From Serilophus lunatus (lineage: Eukaryota > Chordata > Aves > Passeriformes > Eurylaimidae), in NCBI GenBank assembly GCA_013399895.1, contig VXBA01006143.1:166590-230589 (forward strand): 64,000 nucleotides of DNA, read 5' to 3'. Below the pieces are notes generated by a model that ran no database searches, was not told where the DNA came from, and saw only the letters and a program-made list of their open reading frames with translations. Each line of letters starts with the position of its first letter. The first letter of the stretch is position 1. Below, one piece after another: positions 51,654-64,000 of this stretch. Both the position numbers and the translations under genes were made by a program.

Positions 51654-54631
51654 CCCTTTTCCTTGCTTGTGAACATGTACTTTAAGTTGTTCTGTGATTC
51701 CTTCCCAGCCTGTATTTATAATCTAAGCTCCTGAAGAGACTACAGCTGCATCAACTTAAATCCTGAAAAGAGACATTCATTTCCAAGGGTCATATCCTGA
51801 TTAACTACTTTGGAAGGCAGTAATCACTTTCTCAAAAGAATACGAGGGCTCTTCACAAGAGCTCAGCAAACTGAGCGGCATTTCCTTTGTTTTGTAAAGC
51901 TGCCACTGCACATACTCTCCTTTGTTCCTCTGAGGTCCTTCTTTTATAATGAATTCCTTGTTTGTATTATGTTGTCTCTCTTTTTACATATACATTTTTC
52001 TGCTCCAGAAAGACATGGGTGTCATGTCAAGGGTTTTTTTTCCCTTAGAAGAACAGTTATGGTTATCACTACTTAATATATCAGGAGGATGTACTTAAAA
52101 GAACCTCACTAATTTATTACCTTTTGTAAATAGAAAGACTGAGTTGTTTTGATTTTTTTTTTAAAAATTGTAAACCTCTCATACACATAGGTTTTTAAAA
52201 AACTTGACAATGTAGATGATGAGAAAAACATTACAGGTGGAAAATAGCTTTTGTAATTTCTCGTTAGATATTCTCAGTAGCTTTCATTTGTGAGAAGTAA
52301 TTCTTTAAAGTCAGAGAATGTAATCATTTTTTAGTGAAATTTCAGTCCTGCTGGAAAGCAGGTGCAATATTATTGATTTCTCCAAACCACTGCAAGGATA
52401 CACAAAATTAGCATGGTACAAAATAGTGCTTTCAAGCCTTGGGTTATATTTCGTTACTAATTTGTTGCTGATGTTACAGAACAGTCCATCATTAAACTGA
52501 TTTTGTAAAACTCTTCACATGGTGATACTTAAAAATTGCCTGCAATGAAAGTGCCTGTTACCCATCACCTCTTATTGAAAAGCAATTTGTAATGCTACTA
52601 CTGTAAGAGTGACTAAAATATTGACAAGAATTATTACAAGTGATGGAAGTCCTGACATGGATTAACTGGAATCCAGTTCAGTATCCATTAGCTGCACTGC
52701 CGTAGGCAGTTAATTATGTTTTAGCTATCTCCTTCTCTCCATTAATTTTAAGTAGTGTACATTCAAATTTTCTATTAATTGTGTTCTGGTTTTCCTTTTT
52801 GCAAGAACATCTTTCCTGTGAGAAGTTTTTTTGGATAATGTTACTTAAATTGATGTATCTTATAATTTTATTATCTATTCATTATACTAAATTCTCACAC
52901 CAGTAGATACTGAAATCTTCCTGTCCAGAAAAAAACAAACTGATGATTAATAACAGATTTTTTACCTCACTGCTTTAGTAAAGTTCTAGCAAACTGGAAC
53001 TTTTGTTGTGCAAACCTGTGACTATTTTGTGTTGTTCAGGCAGGTGAGTGGTCCAGTGATTTTCAGCGGCACTTCTTGATTGAGTAGGGGTTTGTTACAC
53101 ACAGTGAGAAGCATCAGGGGGCTGTTGCTGAGTATGAGCCCCAAGTGCAGGATTCCTACCACTGGAATATGTAGCTTTTAGATTGCACTGAATAGCAAAA
53201 CATGGCAGAGAGGAGTGGAATTCACTTTTTGGGTCAGAAATTTCAGTAGGTGAAATCCCACGAAGTAAAGTCATGTCACTGAAATGATACAATATTTTTC
53301 AATCAGTAAGAGTTCTCAATTGCAAAATAGGCAAGTACAAAAGCCCAAAGGCCAGTCTAGGAGCTGGTTTGTTGTCATGAATAGATGAATTACTGTTGGT
53401 GTTTTGACTAAGTTACAGTGGGACACTTACTTAAGAAGCAGGAAAGGTGAGCAGCTTGTCAGTTAAGTAGCTTCTCCAGACTCTTTAGTCTGATGCACTG
53501 CTGATGGTTGAGTTTGTCTTTATTGGGAAGAAAAGTAGCTAAAATGATGGTCCCACTTTGATCAATTCTTACTCATTTTTCAGAAGGTATAGTCATGCTT
53601 AATAGAAATATAGCACCCATCTATTAACACTGAATTGCAAGTAAATCTGAAAGAAAATGCTGTGTGGAAACCTTAGTGATGTATCTGTAACATGAAGCTG
53701 TATTCATTTTCAGGAAATAATTCACAGATTCAAGTACTTCTTATTCAGAAAGTTGTAAATGATAAATCTCATTTAGCACAGACTGAATTTTTTTTAGTTG
53801 TTTAAAAGGAATTGTTTGTATCTACATTTGGCTCTTAAAATTATTTCATCCCTGATTATCTAGCTTGTAATTTTTAATGTGTGTATGTAGATCACATAAA
53901 AATACTAAACTTGTTTTCCGTGTACAAATTGCTCTTTGTTAACCTTAGCTGAATTCTGTCTCAGCTTCTAAGATTACAGTCTGCAAACAATGTTCACTTG
54001 ATGATACAAGATACCGTAATGAGGGCATTGCTAATCCATTTAAGAGCTCATCTCTGGTTTCTCTAAAATGCCAGAAAATAATTCAATGGAGTCTTTCTTC
54101 ACAAGATAGCTTTCCCAGTTTATACCCCTGGTTATTTTGAAGATCAGTGAGGTACCTGTAGCACCTCAAGACATTGTGAAGTGCCCTGTTTTAGAGAGAA
54201 TCGAATATCTGTTGCAAATCCCACTTCTGATAATTCCCCAGAATCAGCAAAATCTGCTGAAGGCTGACCAGCTGCTGTTGGAAATCCAAAGTAGTTCTGT
54301 TATTTTAATAAAATACTTGTAAGTGTAACAGTGATTCCATCTATTGAATTATTTGATCACTTTATCCTGTGTCACATGGTTACAATTTTTGTACAGCTCT
54401 TAAATCTCTGTATGTGCACAGTGAGTTGCTGGGTTCAGCCATTCCTGTTGGCACTGTAATCCCAGGACTGAGGAGTTGGGCCAGGCTGGGCCCTGGAGCT
54501 GTTCCAGCAAGCCTTGGGTTATGGCCTGGTTTGAAGCAGTGTAGAGGAATTTGTGGTATCATTTGCATTTCATTCTTGCTTTATCTTTAGACATATTAGG
54601 CCTTCAGGGCTTCTCATTAATGACTATTCAA

Positions 54632-54637
54632 AATAAA
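54632..54637 (+). terminator. SNX29: Candidate proximal polyadenylation signal
   Basis: AATAAA about 3 kb after the stop codon, in ttcaaaataaactg. The following bases (gtaaaaaagtggcac) are only weakly GT-rich, so it may be a secondary site or chance. Confidence 0.2.
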
Positions 54638-56859
54638 CTGTAAAAAAGTGGCACAACTTTTACTGTAAAGCTGTTGTCCAATCACATGGAAAATGAACAT
54701 TTTCTTAAGAAACAGAGAAGGCAAAGCTCTTCCAGCTTTTGCAGATGTGTCTATCAGGATTCACCACAGACTGGCTGAGGTTTTTCAGAATCTCATTTAT
54801 TTAGTGATTCTGTCATTCATTATAGCATTGTGTTGACTTGGCTTTTGCAAATTAAATCAAAGTTCTCAATAATAATAATAAATTTCCAAGGTTTATATGA
54901 GGCAGGATATTGGCATAGTTATAAAAGCTTAAATTGATATGTCCATTAAGTCACATAGTTTTAGGAAGATAATAATTTCAAAGCCACTCTTTTTTTATGG
55001 AATGTATTGTTGATGTGATACTTGTAATCAAATTATACTACCTTTCAGAATCTACTGCAAGTCATAAACCATTGTGATTGGATTAATACAAGTAATTAGA
55101 GAAAGAACATAATGGTATTAAAGAATACTGGCTAAAAATTATGACCTATTGCTAAGGTGCTCTTTTTTTCATTACAAAGTCATGTTTTATTGTATAGAAC
55201 ATCTGCATGGTAGCTGTCAAATTAATTAATAAGAACCTGCTAACAAATGGGTTTGACTGACTCAGTGAAGCCAGCTAATAATAAATGAGACTTGGTGAAC
55301 CCCCAGTGAACTAATGATGTTTCTGTCAGGATGTGTTAATGGTTAAGGATATGATATTTTGTTACCAGTATCAGTTATTACTGCTTTCAGATATGGATGT
55401 CATGCTTTTCCCTTCATAAACACAGGGATCTCAAATCTGCTGTAATTTTCGTGCTCTTTCAAAGATTCAACCCCTCCTCCCCACTCCAAAACATTTTTCA
55501 TCTAATGTCTTGGAATTCTGAGGATGGACAATACATACCTGTGGATAGAAATACAGTTACCTGCTTGAAATTGCTATGAGAAACCTGTGGAACAGCTGTT
55601 CAAAAGAAAGGAAAGTACTTCTTGACCAAATCATGCTGCTGTTCACCCTTGCAAATCTTGGTAACAGCTCTGGGCTCTTCCAGCTGGAACTTTAGGATTT
55701 AAGAAAAGAAACTTGGTTAACACGAGAACAAAATTTCCTCCTTGGAAAGAGTAGTTGGATCTGTACTGGCTCTTGAGTCAGTTATGGAACAATGACTTAA
55801 GAAAGTAAAGAATTTCTCTCTGTTGGTTTCTGTGGGTTGGGGTATTTCAATCAACACCGTGCACCACATGGAATATTCATTTGATGATTACTTTCTAATA
55901 TCAGTAGTTTGTTAGCATTTGTATTCAAATTCACTATATGAAATTATCTATATGAAATATAGAATATGTTTAAAAATACCAGGTAACTTGCTTTGTGTAC
56001 CACCTATTGAATGGAAGATAAAACACTTGTTCTATACAATGGTCTGACACTGTACGTTTAATTTACTTCTTATTCTGCACTAACTGTGCTTTTATGGTCC
56101 AGTTATAGAAAACTTAGATTATTTATAACATTTCTTTAAAAAATAATCAGAGCATACTTATAATCAGTGACTTAGTTTTTATTCATAATGGCATGAACTT
56201 ATAGTAGAGAACAGCACTGAAATGGTTAGAGAGGAATGAATTTTCCAGATTTACAAACTGCCACAAATATCTGGACTGAAAAAAACCCAATGTTGTTTTT
56301 TATTGCATCAAAACAAATTTATTGCACTTCCATGTAGGGGAATCAGCTCCTTTAACAATGTTTTAGAAATTATCTCCGTGTCAGGATAGTAGTTAAAGTG
56401 TGATAAGTGGGGGTTTTTTGAGTAGTAATCATTTAAGACACTAAAAATTCTAAAACTGTAAGTGTGGTTGAAAATACAGTACTGTAAGGCTGTGCTTGCT
56501 TTCTTCTTAGGTCAGTAAGTGTCTTGTATGTGGGACCAAACATGTTGGCAACTGAAGAAGCTGAATTTCCCTTTTGTCTTGGGGTGGGAGGGAAATGTTT
56601 TTGTTGTTCCTATTAAATTGTAGAAAAGATAATTCGTAAGCATATATATGTACAGTATTCACATAAGTATTAATAAACTGTAATATTATTTTAACTTGTT
56701 ATGCTAATGTTTACAGAATTTTTAAGCAAATATATATATCAATTTTTTTAAAAATACTTTCTTGGTTTTGTGATTTTTTTGTTTGTTTGGTTTTTTTTTT
56801 AATATCCTGTGGTAATTCTTTTGTATTATGGTTAAAATATGCTACTTTACCAAGAAGAA

Positions 56860-56865
56860 AATAAA
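56860..56865 (+). terminator. SNX29: Candidate distal polyadenylation signal of SNX29
   Basis: AATAAA hexamer within aagaaaataaaaaataac, with a GT/T-rich element shortly downstream. Of the hexamers between the stop codon and 57 kb it has the most complete context. The call is by motif only. Confidence 0.4.
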
Positions 56866-56885
56866 AAATAACATCCTTTCTTGTT

Positions 56886-59800
56886 TGAAGAAGAGCGTGT
56901 TTACACCTTATTTGTCCTGTTCAGCTGTGCTGGGACTGTATGAGGTGAAGATCTCCCTGTACCAAGTGCACAGAGTTCCAGCCCTGCAGTGTCTGTGACC
57001 CTCAGGTGCTGGTATCCCACTGCCTCCTCCAGCTGAGATGCTGCTGCTTGATTAGCACTTACAAACGCCCAAGAAGATCAAGATCATTTAAAGGGACTCC
57101 TGTTTTTTCTATGCATCCGAGCAAACATTCAAGTTGAACTTGAGGAATTGTAATGGCTTTGCATTTCTACTGAGGGCCTACAGAGTTTAGTTTTTCTTTG
57201 CAGGGAAGGACCTGTGTAGGATTTACTGCTTTCCCCAGCACCTCCCAGAAATTTTAAGGAAATAAAGAAAAAGCTTTGTACAAATGGTCTGTCAGAAGAA
57301 AAGAGCGAAGATATTTTTAAGACAATGTTTAAAGTAAGACTTTTTCTACTGCACTTCAGTTTCTCTGAATGACCTTTTAAGTATTGTAAGCAAACTCACT
57401 GTATTCCCAAAATTAATAGAGACCTGACATTTTTGATATATTGCAAGTCATGCTTGATTTTGTTCTAGAAAATTGTCATGCAAACTATGGCATATGTGTT
57501 TGTCATGCTTATTTCCTGAATTATTCTTGCCCTTTTTTGGTCTTCATTGAAACAGCAGGCTTTTATTATGTAAATTTTCTAAGTACCATGATGATAACTT
57601 TATTTCCAGTTTTACAATATCTATGCCATTTTCAACATTTCTTGATTTCCCACTATTTTGAGGTTGCTCAGCAAGTGCACGTACCCTATCCAGTCCACTG
57701 CATTTGTCATTCCTAAATAAGTTATGTCTTTATTTTAAAAGTGATCTGACAGCCTTACTCATATGCAGCTTATTTTTGTTTCAGTCATGTAGGTCCCTCA
57801 TTAGCTGCAGCTTTATATCTTTCTGCTGAGCAAACTGTTGTGCTGTGGCTAAGTCTCTTCACTTGCTCTTTGTTCCAAATGCCAGGCCTGGGGTGCCTTA
57901 TGCTGGGCTATTCTGTGTGAAGCTTTATAAACTCTTTGTGCACTTGGACATTTGTTCTTTATATCTTCTTCTGTTGAGCTTGTGATATTTTTGGAGTCCC
58001 TGTTGGATCACTTAAGACCTGCCCTTCCCCAGGTTTCTGGAATTCCTGTGTCTGGCAAATTCATCCTTGCACAGTGTTACAGCTCTGACTTCAACTACTT
58101 CATTTTCCTATCAAGAATTTCATAATTGATTTTATTCCTGGTGCCACATGTTGTTCAGAAACAGTTGGGGTACATCAAGAGTTTATTTTACTAAGTGTGA
58201 GTTTTGTGTCATCAGCTTTGCATGACATAAGCCTCTTTTTAACCATTCCAACTAACACCTGCTACAGCTGTCAAATAAAAGGCCTTTCTCTGGGAATTAT
58301 TGCTATTATAAAATAGATTTATTGATATTATATACCTTCACTCTGTGAAAAATATTTACAAGTTTAGTGACTATTGCAAGAAAAGATTTAATCAGATTAA
58401 TAATAATTTTAAATACTCAATTTTTTAATTATTTTGATTTATACCCATTTTTCCAAGAGCTAGTTCATCCATGAATTGAGTTGTTTGCATGTGTCAATTT
58501 CAGTGACAATTTCTACATGTGAATTTCTAGTAGAAAATTAAGTTATGATCCTAATTTTATATAGAATCATTGAATTGTTTAGGTTGGAAAAGCCTTCTAA
58601 GATTGTCAAGTCACCCCAGCAAGGCCACCTCTAAACCATGTCCCCACATCTACACATCTTTTAAATCCCTCCAGGGATGGTGACCCTGCCCCTTCCCTGG
58701 AAAGCTGTGCCTGGGCTTGGCAACCCTTCCAGTGAAGTGATTTTCCCTAATATCCGATCTAAACCTCCCCTGGCACAACTTGGGGCCAGGTAGTTGTGGA
58801 GATCAATAAGGCCCCCCCCGAGCCGCTTCTCATCCAGGCTGAACCCCCCCCAGCTCCCTCAGCTGCTCCTCACGGGACTCGTGCTCCAGACCCTTCCCCA
58901 GCTCCCTTCCCTTCCCTGGACACGCTCCAGCCCCTCAATGTCCTTCCTGAACTGAGGGGCCCAGAACTGGACACGGGACTCGAGGTGAGGCCTCACCAGT
59001 GTCAAGTACAAGGGCTGATCACTGCCCTGTTCTTGCTGCCACACTGCTCCTAAGACCATCAGGTGCCTTCCACAGTGGGAATGTGGGATTATAGAGAAGT
59101 AGGAAATTAAATAAAATTTAATATAGTTAAGAAACATTCTAGGGCCAAGTCAAATCAGATAACATCACAGACATCTGTCACTGCAATAGATCTCTTGTCT
59201 CCATTAATGTACACAAGCAAGTCTATTCCTTAATTGTCACACTAAATAAAATAATAATATCCTTTATACAGTGCTATTTGAGCTCCTGAAGGGTTTCAAG
59301 GGTCTGCTTTTCACATCTGATCTTTAGTATTGGTTGTAAGCTAATACTTTGTACCATTCAACTGAGCTATTTGCTCAGATTTATCTTGAAGGAGCTCAAA
59401 CTCTCAGTGGGCTTTTGTTTAATACAGTGATGGAACACACGGTTCTTTGTGCATCCAAAGTGATGCATATGGCTTCAAGCAGTTAGAAGATGAGAGGCAT
59501 TTTGCAGTGATACTTTAATTTCAAACAATATATTAGATATAATTGGCATTTTTGGAAACCATCTGGTTGATATTTTTTAAAGGTGAAAAAAAGAGTGTGA
59601 ATTGGCAGATGAGGTACATCAGTACCTGCGAGTAGTTCTACAGTATTAGAAAATAGAGGGTAATTGGACATTAGAAAAAAGGAAAATAAGCAAGCACATG
59701 TTTTGACTTAGCAAGAACAAAAAAAGAAACAGCAGAAAAAGTGAGTGAGGAATTCAATGTAGGAATACATTAAAAAATGTTTAAAATTGTACTACATCAA

Positions 59801-62800
59801 ACTGCCACCATATGTTCCATGAGAAGATACAACAAAGTGGGTAATGGATCTGTTACAGAGTCTGTCAAGCCAGAGCACCCTTTGGATATGGCAGTAATTA
59901 ACAAATAACATCTGCTGTCAACTGCTGTACTTAATCAGCGTGGGCAGGGTTCTCCTCCCTGCATGACAGAGGTAGACTATGCTATTCTGCTTTTCCTTTG
60001 GGACTGAAAATTTCTTTGACCACACTGCTGTACACAGAACTCCTGCTGAGATGTAATTAAAGGAAATCTGGACTTGCAGAAAGAGCAGAACACAGCTAGA
60101 TTGGCACTATCACTGCTGACTGAGGGCTCTGACTACCTGTGATAACTCTTTTGTCAGATACACCCTCCTGGTGCCCAACTGTGTTTACAGATTGCACCTT
60201 CAGAGCGGATAAGCAGCCTTTGCAGATATGCACAGGCACTAATGATAGCCCACTGCCTTGTTTAAAGATGCAGGACAGGTATGGTCTTGTTTTGTAGATA
60301 ACAGGGACATGAAAATGTGTTAAGTCAGACCTTGTTAATTGACTCCTCAGTTACAGAGAAACTGTCAAATACAATGCACCTTGAGAAGCATCACCAATAT
60401 AAGGTAAATTAAAAAAGGGTGATCTAAGATCCTGAACGTCTCAACAGAATTGGGTTTCAAAGCTTCTCTCAGTTGCAGTAGCAGTGAAAGTTTGCAGGAC
60501 TTGATCTATTGATCCTCCCCATTTCTGCATCCACCCTGTCCTGAGAATTCACAAAGTTCCTCCAGACTAGAGGAATACTGGATGCATTGAAGTAACTCTG
60601 TGCCCTTTAAGTGCAGCTGGTGCAGAGAGATGGGGATTTGCAGAGCAAAGATGTGACCTTTCATTCATATCCATGTGTTCTAGAAAGGATTTTAATACAA
60701 ATCTTAGAAATCTTGTGCCAGAACAACAATTTGAAATAATGAGATTGTCCTTTAATCTCCATTAGGATTCATTACTCAGCTAATATATGATTCATTACAG
60801 AGATAGTGAATATCTAATTAGTTAAGATAACACTCAAAACTCTAATAGGAGGTGCTTAAGTTGGTAAATAATTTTTGTAAATTTAAGTAGGTTTGTTTAA
60901 TCCCAATTTGTTGGTGCTGCAGGTATCACTGTGCTGTGAGTATAAAGCATCCCCTCTGCTCCAGTCAGACTGGTCTTGGATGCACAGAATAATTCAGTCT
61001 CTGAGATTATCCCTTTGCTCTCTCCCTTGAATTGTGATAACAAAATACCAACTTTAAACAGTAACTGTTTTAATTAAGACACTATAGTATCAAGTCCTGG
61101 ATCTAGACAGTGTGCATAGTCCCATTTGAGGAGCATGTTACCTTTGTCCCTGATGGCTCTGCTTCACCAACACTGGGAATTATCTTCCTTCTCTGTCCAT
61201 TCAGTTGGATTACATAGTCAAACACAGTCAAACACCCCTCTTTGTTCTTGACCCACAATTGAGAATAAGTTAGGGCTGAGAATCCTGACTTCAAGTTTAT
61301 CTTTGCACATTGACTGTTTAAAGAACAGAGTTCTTTAAAGGGCCTTTTACAAGTTTCACTTTTGGTTGCTCAGAAAAAAGGCATATAAAATATAAAAACA
61401 TATTATCTGACCTGACAGTGTAATTCTATTTAAGAAACAGAAACTGTGCTGGATAATATATGTAGACACCTCTGTCATGAAGCCTCATGGGGTTTCACAC
61501 CCAATTAGCTGTGACCACCTCTGGTTACCATAGCAATTCTCTCTTAATTAGAAATTCACCCTCTGCTCATGGTTTGTCTGTGCTAAAGCATGAAATTCTG
61601 CTACGCACTTAGGCACTTTATTTATTTGATTATGTATTGATTGCAACTCACTGTCAAATGACTTCTTTATGCAGTAATACTGTTTTTTTTGACTCAAACA
61701 TTGATTGGACTTTTAATTCTTCAATGTGCTGTTGACCCACTTTCAGTCTGTGTATAACGGGCCGGTAACATGAGGAGAGAAGTGTGTTAGAGGTGTTAAT
61801 ACATGTAATAATGTGATTATTAAGACGGAAGCAGCTCTCTGACTGCTGCTCAAGGGGAAGGACTCTGTGAAACCTTCAGCCTGTATTCAGGCTCAAGTTC
61901 GTTTTATCACATTTTCAAAAGAAAGGAGTCTCTGCCCATATAGAAATATTGGATAATGTATGAAATTGGCTTTATTTGGGTCTACAGTTGAACAAAAAAC
62001 ACCACAGGGTATTTTGGTGACAAATATAAGAGATTTATTCTCACTTTTAGAAAAATAAGATGAGAGGTATGAGAATAAGTTAAGTGTAAAGTTGAGGGCA
62101 ATTCTGAAAGTTGAGCATCAGATCAATGCTTGGGGCACAAACTCAAAAGCAAAGGATATGATCCTGAGCACTTCCTCCTGCAGTTCTGGGGAGAGCAGAG
62201 ACTCATAATTCTTGGAGTCCAGACCAAAACTGTGGAATCACAAATCTCCATAGTTTCCAGTGTAAGTGTAGAACCTAAAAGTAGAAACACCTCTAAAACA
62301 AATCTCTCCCCAAACAAAATGCTACAGGACAGATCATTTCTTCTGAGGAAAGAAGACAAGAAAAGAACACAATTCAGAAATGTACTCAGATAGTACATTG
62401 ATAAGATCAATCAATATAAGTACTTCCTCAGCAGAATAGAAAAAAAGAGAATAAATTCGTGCATTGCAAAGTCTAGAGTTTTTGGATGTTTGATCCACTT
62501 GTATCAATTACTTACATCATGCAAGGACTACAGGCCGTTTGTCTTTAACCTGAACTGCTCGGCCTGCAAAATGTTCAGGACTGTACTTCAAAAATTTGAT
62601 GTAAGATATGAGGGGACTGAGAGAAAGCACAAAAAACATTCAGCTTAAAACAGAAGGTTCCCCCATCTGGTATTTTCCACAAGATCTCTATTGAGTGCCC
62701 CGACATGCAATGAGAGAGCATTTATGTAAACTCATTAGTCAAGTTGGAGGGCAATGTCTTGTGGAAGAATTGTCACTCACTGTATGCTATGAAGCTCATA

Positions 62801-64000
62801 TAAATTCTGTTATATCTCACTAATATATATTATGCTGGGCAGCAGAAGCAAAGTAATCTTACTTCCTACCCTGTAGTATATTGCAGTGTGTCTCCAGGTT
62901 CTTGTGTAATACACTTTTTTGGTTACTGCTCACAAATGCCACTGTTACATATGAGCAGGACCAGACAAAAAACAGCAAAAGAAACCCAAAGAATTTCAGC
63001 TTTGTGGCCCCTTCACGGAGCTCTTTCAACTTAATTTCTTATGTAATGCTTCTCCCATCTTAGTCTTAAATCTGATACTGAAACTCAAATACTGAATTCC
63101 GAACTGAAATGCTGTTGTTACTTTTTTCTGAACATGCCAGGCATAGGCAGAAATGATGTTTTTAATTTAATCTGTCTGAAAACATTCCTTAAATAAGTAA
63201 TATATAGTTCTTCGGAAGTACAAGTAAATTGGGCAATCAGCATGTATCTTTAATTACAATTTTAGCCTTAACAATTGTTCTGGAGTCAGCTGCACTACAT
63301 TATTACCATGAGAAAAACAGCCTATTTTTAAATCTAATGTCACAGTGCAATTGATTAAGGTTAAAATGAGATTATCCAGCAGTAAAAGCTTAAGTGACTA
63401 CTAAGGAGAGCAGTCAGCATGTATACACGTACGTTTGCCAACACTCCCAGTATAAAACAAATGACTCGTTATAGGGTATCTCTGTTGTGCCTGGATTCTG
63501 ATTTTGCTATGAGTCATCCCTTGATTTACTGAAATAGAATAAGATGAGTAAGAGAGTCAAATTATAGGGAAAAAAAGTCTGCAAGCTGCGTAATGTCCAA
63601 CACTGTTAGAGAGAAGGATTATTCAACTTCTCTGTGCTCTTTATCGGCTCTGCATTTCATATCAGAACTCTTCTGCCATTGGATATCTCCTGTAAGGAGG
63701 AGTTTTGTTAAACCCTCGTGGATAACCAAGGTCAGTCTTTATTACTGCATAGAGCATAACAGTGTTCTTTCTGATTACCCTCCTCTATTGAATTTGGATT
63801 CATCTGTAGCTGCAAGATTGCATCACATGTAGCACTGGAAAGGCATATAGCATGTCTATGTAATGGAAGGGGATAAAAGCAGTTTTCTATTACCACCACA
63901 TTAAACTGGGATTGGATTTTGCATTGTGAATTATCATCTAATTTTATGTATTGCTAAACAGAAACATAATATTCCTTTTGGATGTAACTGTGCTGGAATG
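56886..64000. other. Intergenic DNA downstream of SNX29
   Basis: No exon was recognised on either strand. From human synteny (SNX29 followed by CPPED1 in opposite orientation) a minus-strand CPPED1 3' end might be expected further on, but none of its conserved metallophosphatase motifs (GDxxH, GNHD, GHxH) was seen here. The contents are the CR1 copy at 58559-59060, a candidate conserved segment near 61490-61870 and otherwise unremarkable AT-rich DNA. It could include more 3' UTR if polyadenylation occurs beyond 56.9 kb. Confidence 0.6.
58559..59060 (-). mobile_element. CR1 LINE fragment with ORF2 C-terminal remnant
   Basis: A roughly 500-bp 5'-truncated CR1 in reverse orientation. Its 3' end is at the low-coordinate side (tagaatcattgaattg, then aggttggaaaagcc). 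The 3' UTR is represented by taaatccctccagggatgg, cctaatatccgatctaaacc and related words. On the minus strand, about 58955-59020, it translates to LTLVRPHLESRVQFWAPQF followed by KDIEGLERVQ, the well-known end of the CR1 endonuclease/reverse-transcriptase ORF. The frame then degenerates, so the copy is not functional. It is markedly GC-richer than its surroundings and contains C runs at 58812-58819 and 58844-58851. Confidence 0.92.

Larger units (their letters stand above)
51654..56885 (+). other. SNX29: Probable SNX29 3' UTR
   Basis: Follows the TGA at 51651-51653. The end is inferred. Candidate AATAAA signals lie at 54307-54312, 54632-54637, 54877-54882, 55280-55285, 56672-56677 and 56860-56865. 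The last sits in a run of A and is followed within about 20 nt by a T/GT-rich stretch (tttcttgtttg, then gcgtgtttac), the best downstream element of the set. No splice site or coding frame is needed to explain this stretch. The true 3' end could equally be one of the earlier signals, or those at 57261 or 58274; RNA evidence is required to choose. Confidence 0.4.

Noticed and set aside
58796..59053. 85-codon proline-rich + strand frame
   Set aside because: It is the antisense of the CR1 element, whose true coding direction is the minus strand.
61103..61294. 63-codon minus-strand frame considered as CPPED1 3' coding
   Set aside because: No resemblance to the CPPED1 C-terminus that I recall; treated as chance.
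62123..62410. Overlapping 87-codon + and 95-codon - frames in the intergenic region
   Set aside because: Checked as possible exons of the expected downstream neighbour CPPED1; no metallophosphatase motif and no convincing splice sites.
1..64000. CRISPR arrays, tRNA/rRNA genes, bacterial operons or phage genes
   Set aside because: None seen; the sequence is vertebrate intronic and intergenic DNA.

Overview
The window is vertebrate nuclear DNA, almost certainly from a bird. It is AT-rich and intron-dominated. It carries CR1-type (chicken repeat 1) LINE fragments, including one that still reads the conserved C-terminal end of the CR1 reverse-transcriptase ORF, and no mammalian SINEs were seen. 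Nothing bacterial, plasmid-borne or phage-like is present, and there is no CRISPR array, operon, tRNA or rRNA. I cannot name the order or species from the sequence.

The only gene I can support is the 3' end of SNX29 (sorting nexin 29, also called RUNDC2A), on the + strand. Three exons with good splice sites are present: 12989-13129 and 26742-26881, which encode most of the PX (phosphoinositide-binding) domain, and 51524-51653, which encodes the C-terminal tail and the stop codon. The phases join exactly (0, then 2 nt + 1 nt across a codon), giving 136 contiguous C-terminal residues. The start of the PX domain and the RUN and coiled-coil parts lie upstream of the window.

Layout: 1-12988 is intron holding two CR1 scraps, a GC/CpG-rich block (about 5215-5445) inside a possible minus-strand LTR, an 82-bp A/T-only tract and a 45-bp homopurine tract close to the PX acceptor. 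13130-26741 is a 13.6-kb intron with little recognisable content. 26882-51523 is a 24.6-kb intron with a locally repeated, diverged sequence family (three copies between 27.6 and 29.7 kb) and a short CR1 tail. 51654 to about 56.9 kb is the probable long 3' UTR, with several AATAAA signals. 56.9-64.0 kb is intergenic DNA with one CR1 fragment. In human the neighbour downstream of SNX29 is CPPED1 on the opposite strand; no CPPED1 exon was recognised here.

I did not find a convincing undescribed system. The observations most worth checking are the CpG-rich/LTR-like block in the intron upstream of the PX exons, the in-frame stop that overlaps the donor site of the second exon, the local repeat family, and two candidate conserved non-coding segments. 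All other open reading frames look like chance frames in non-coding DNA.
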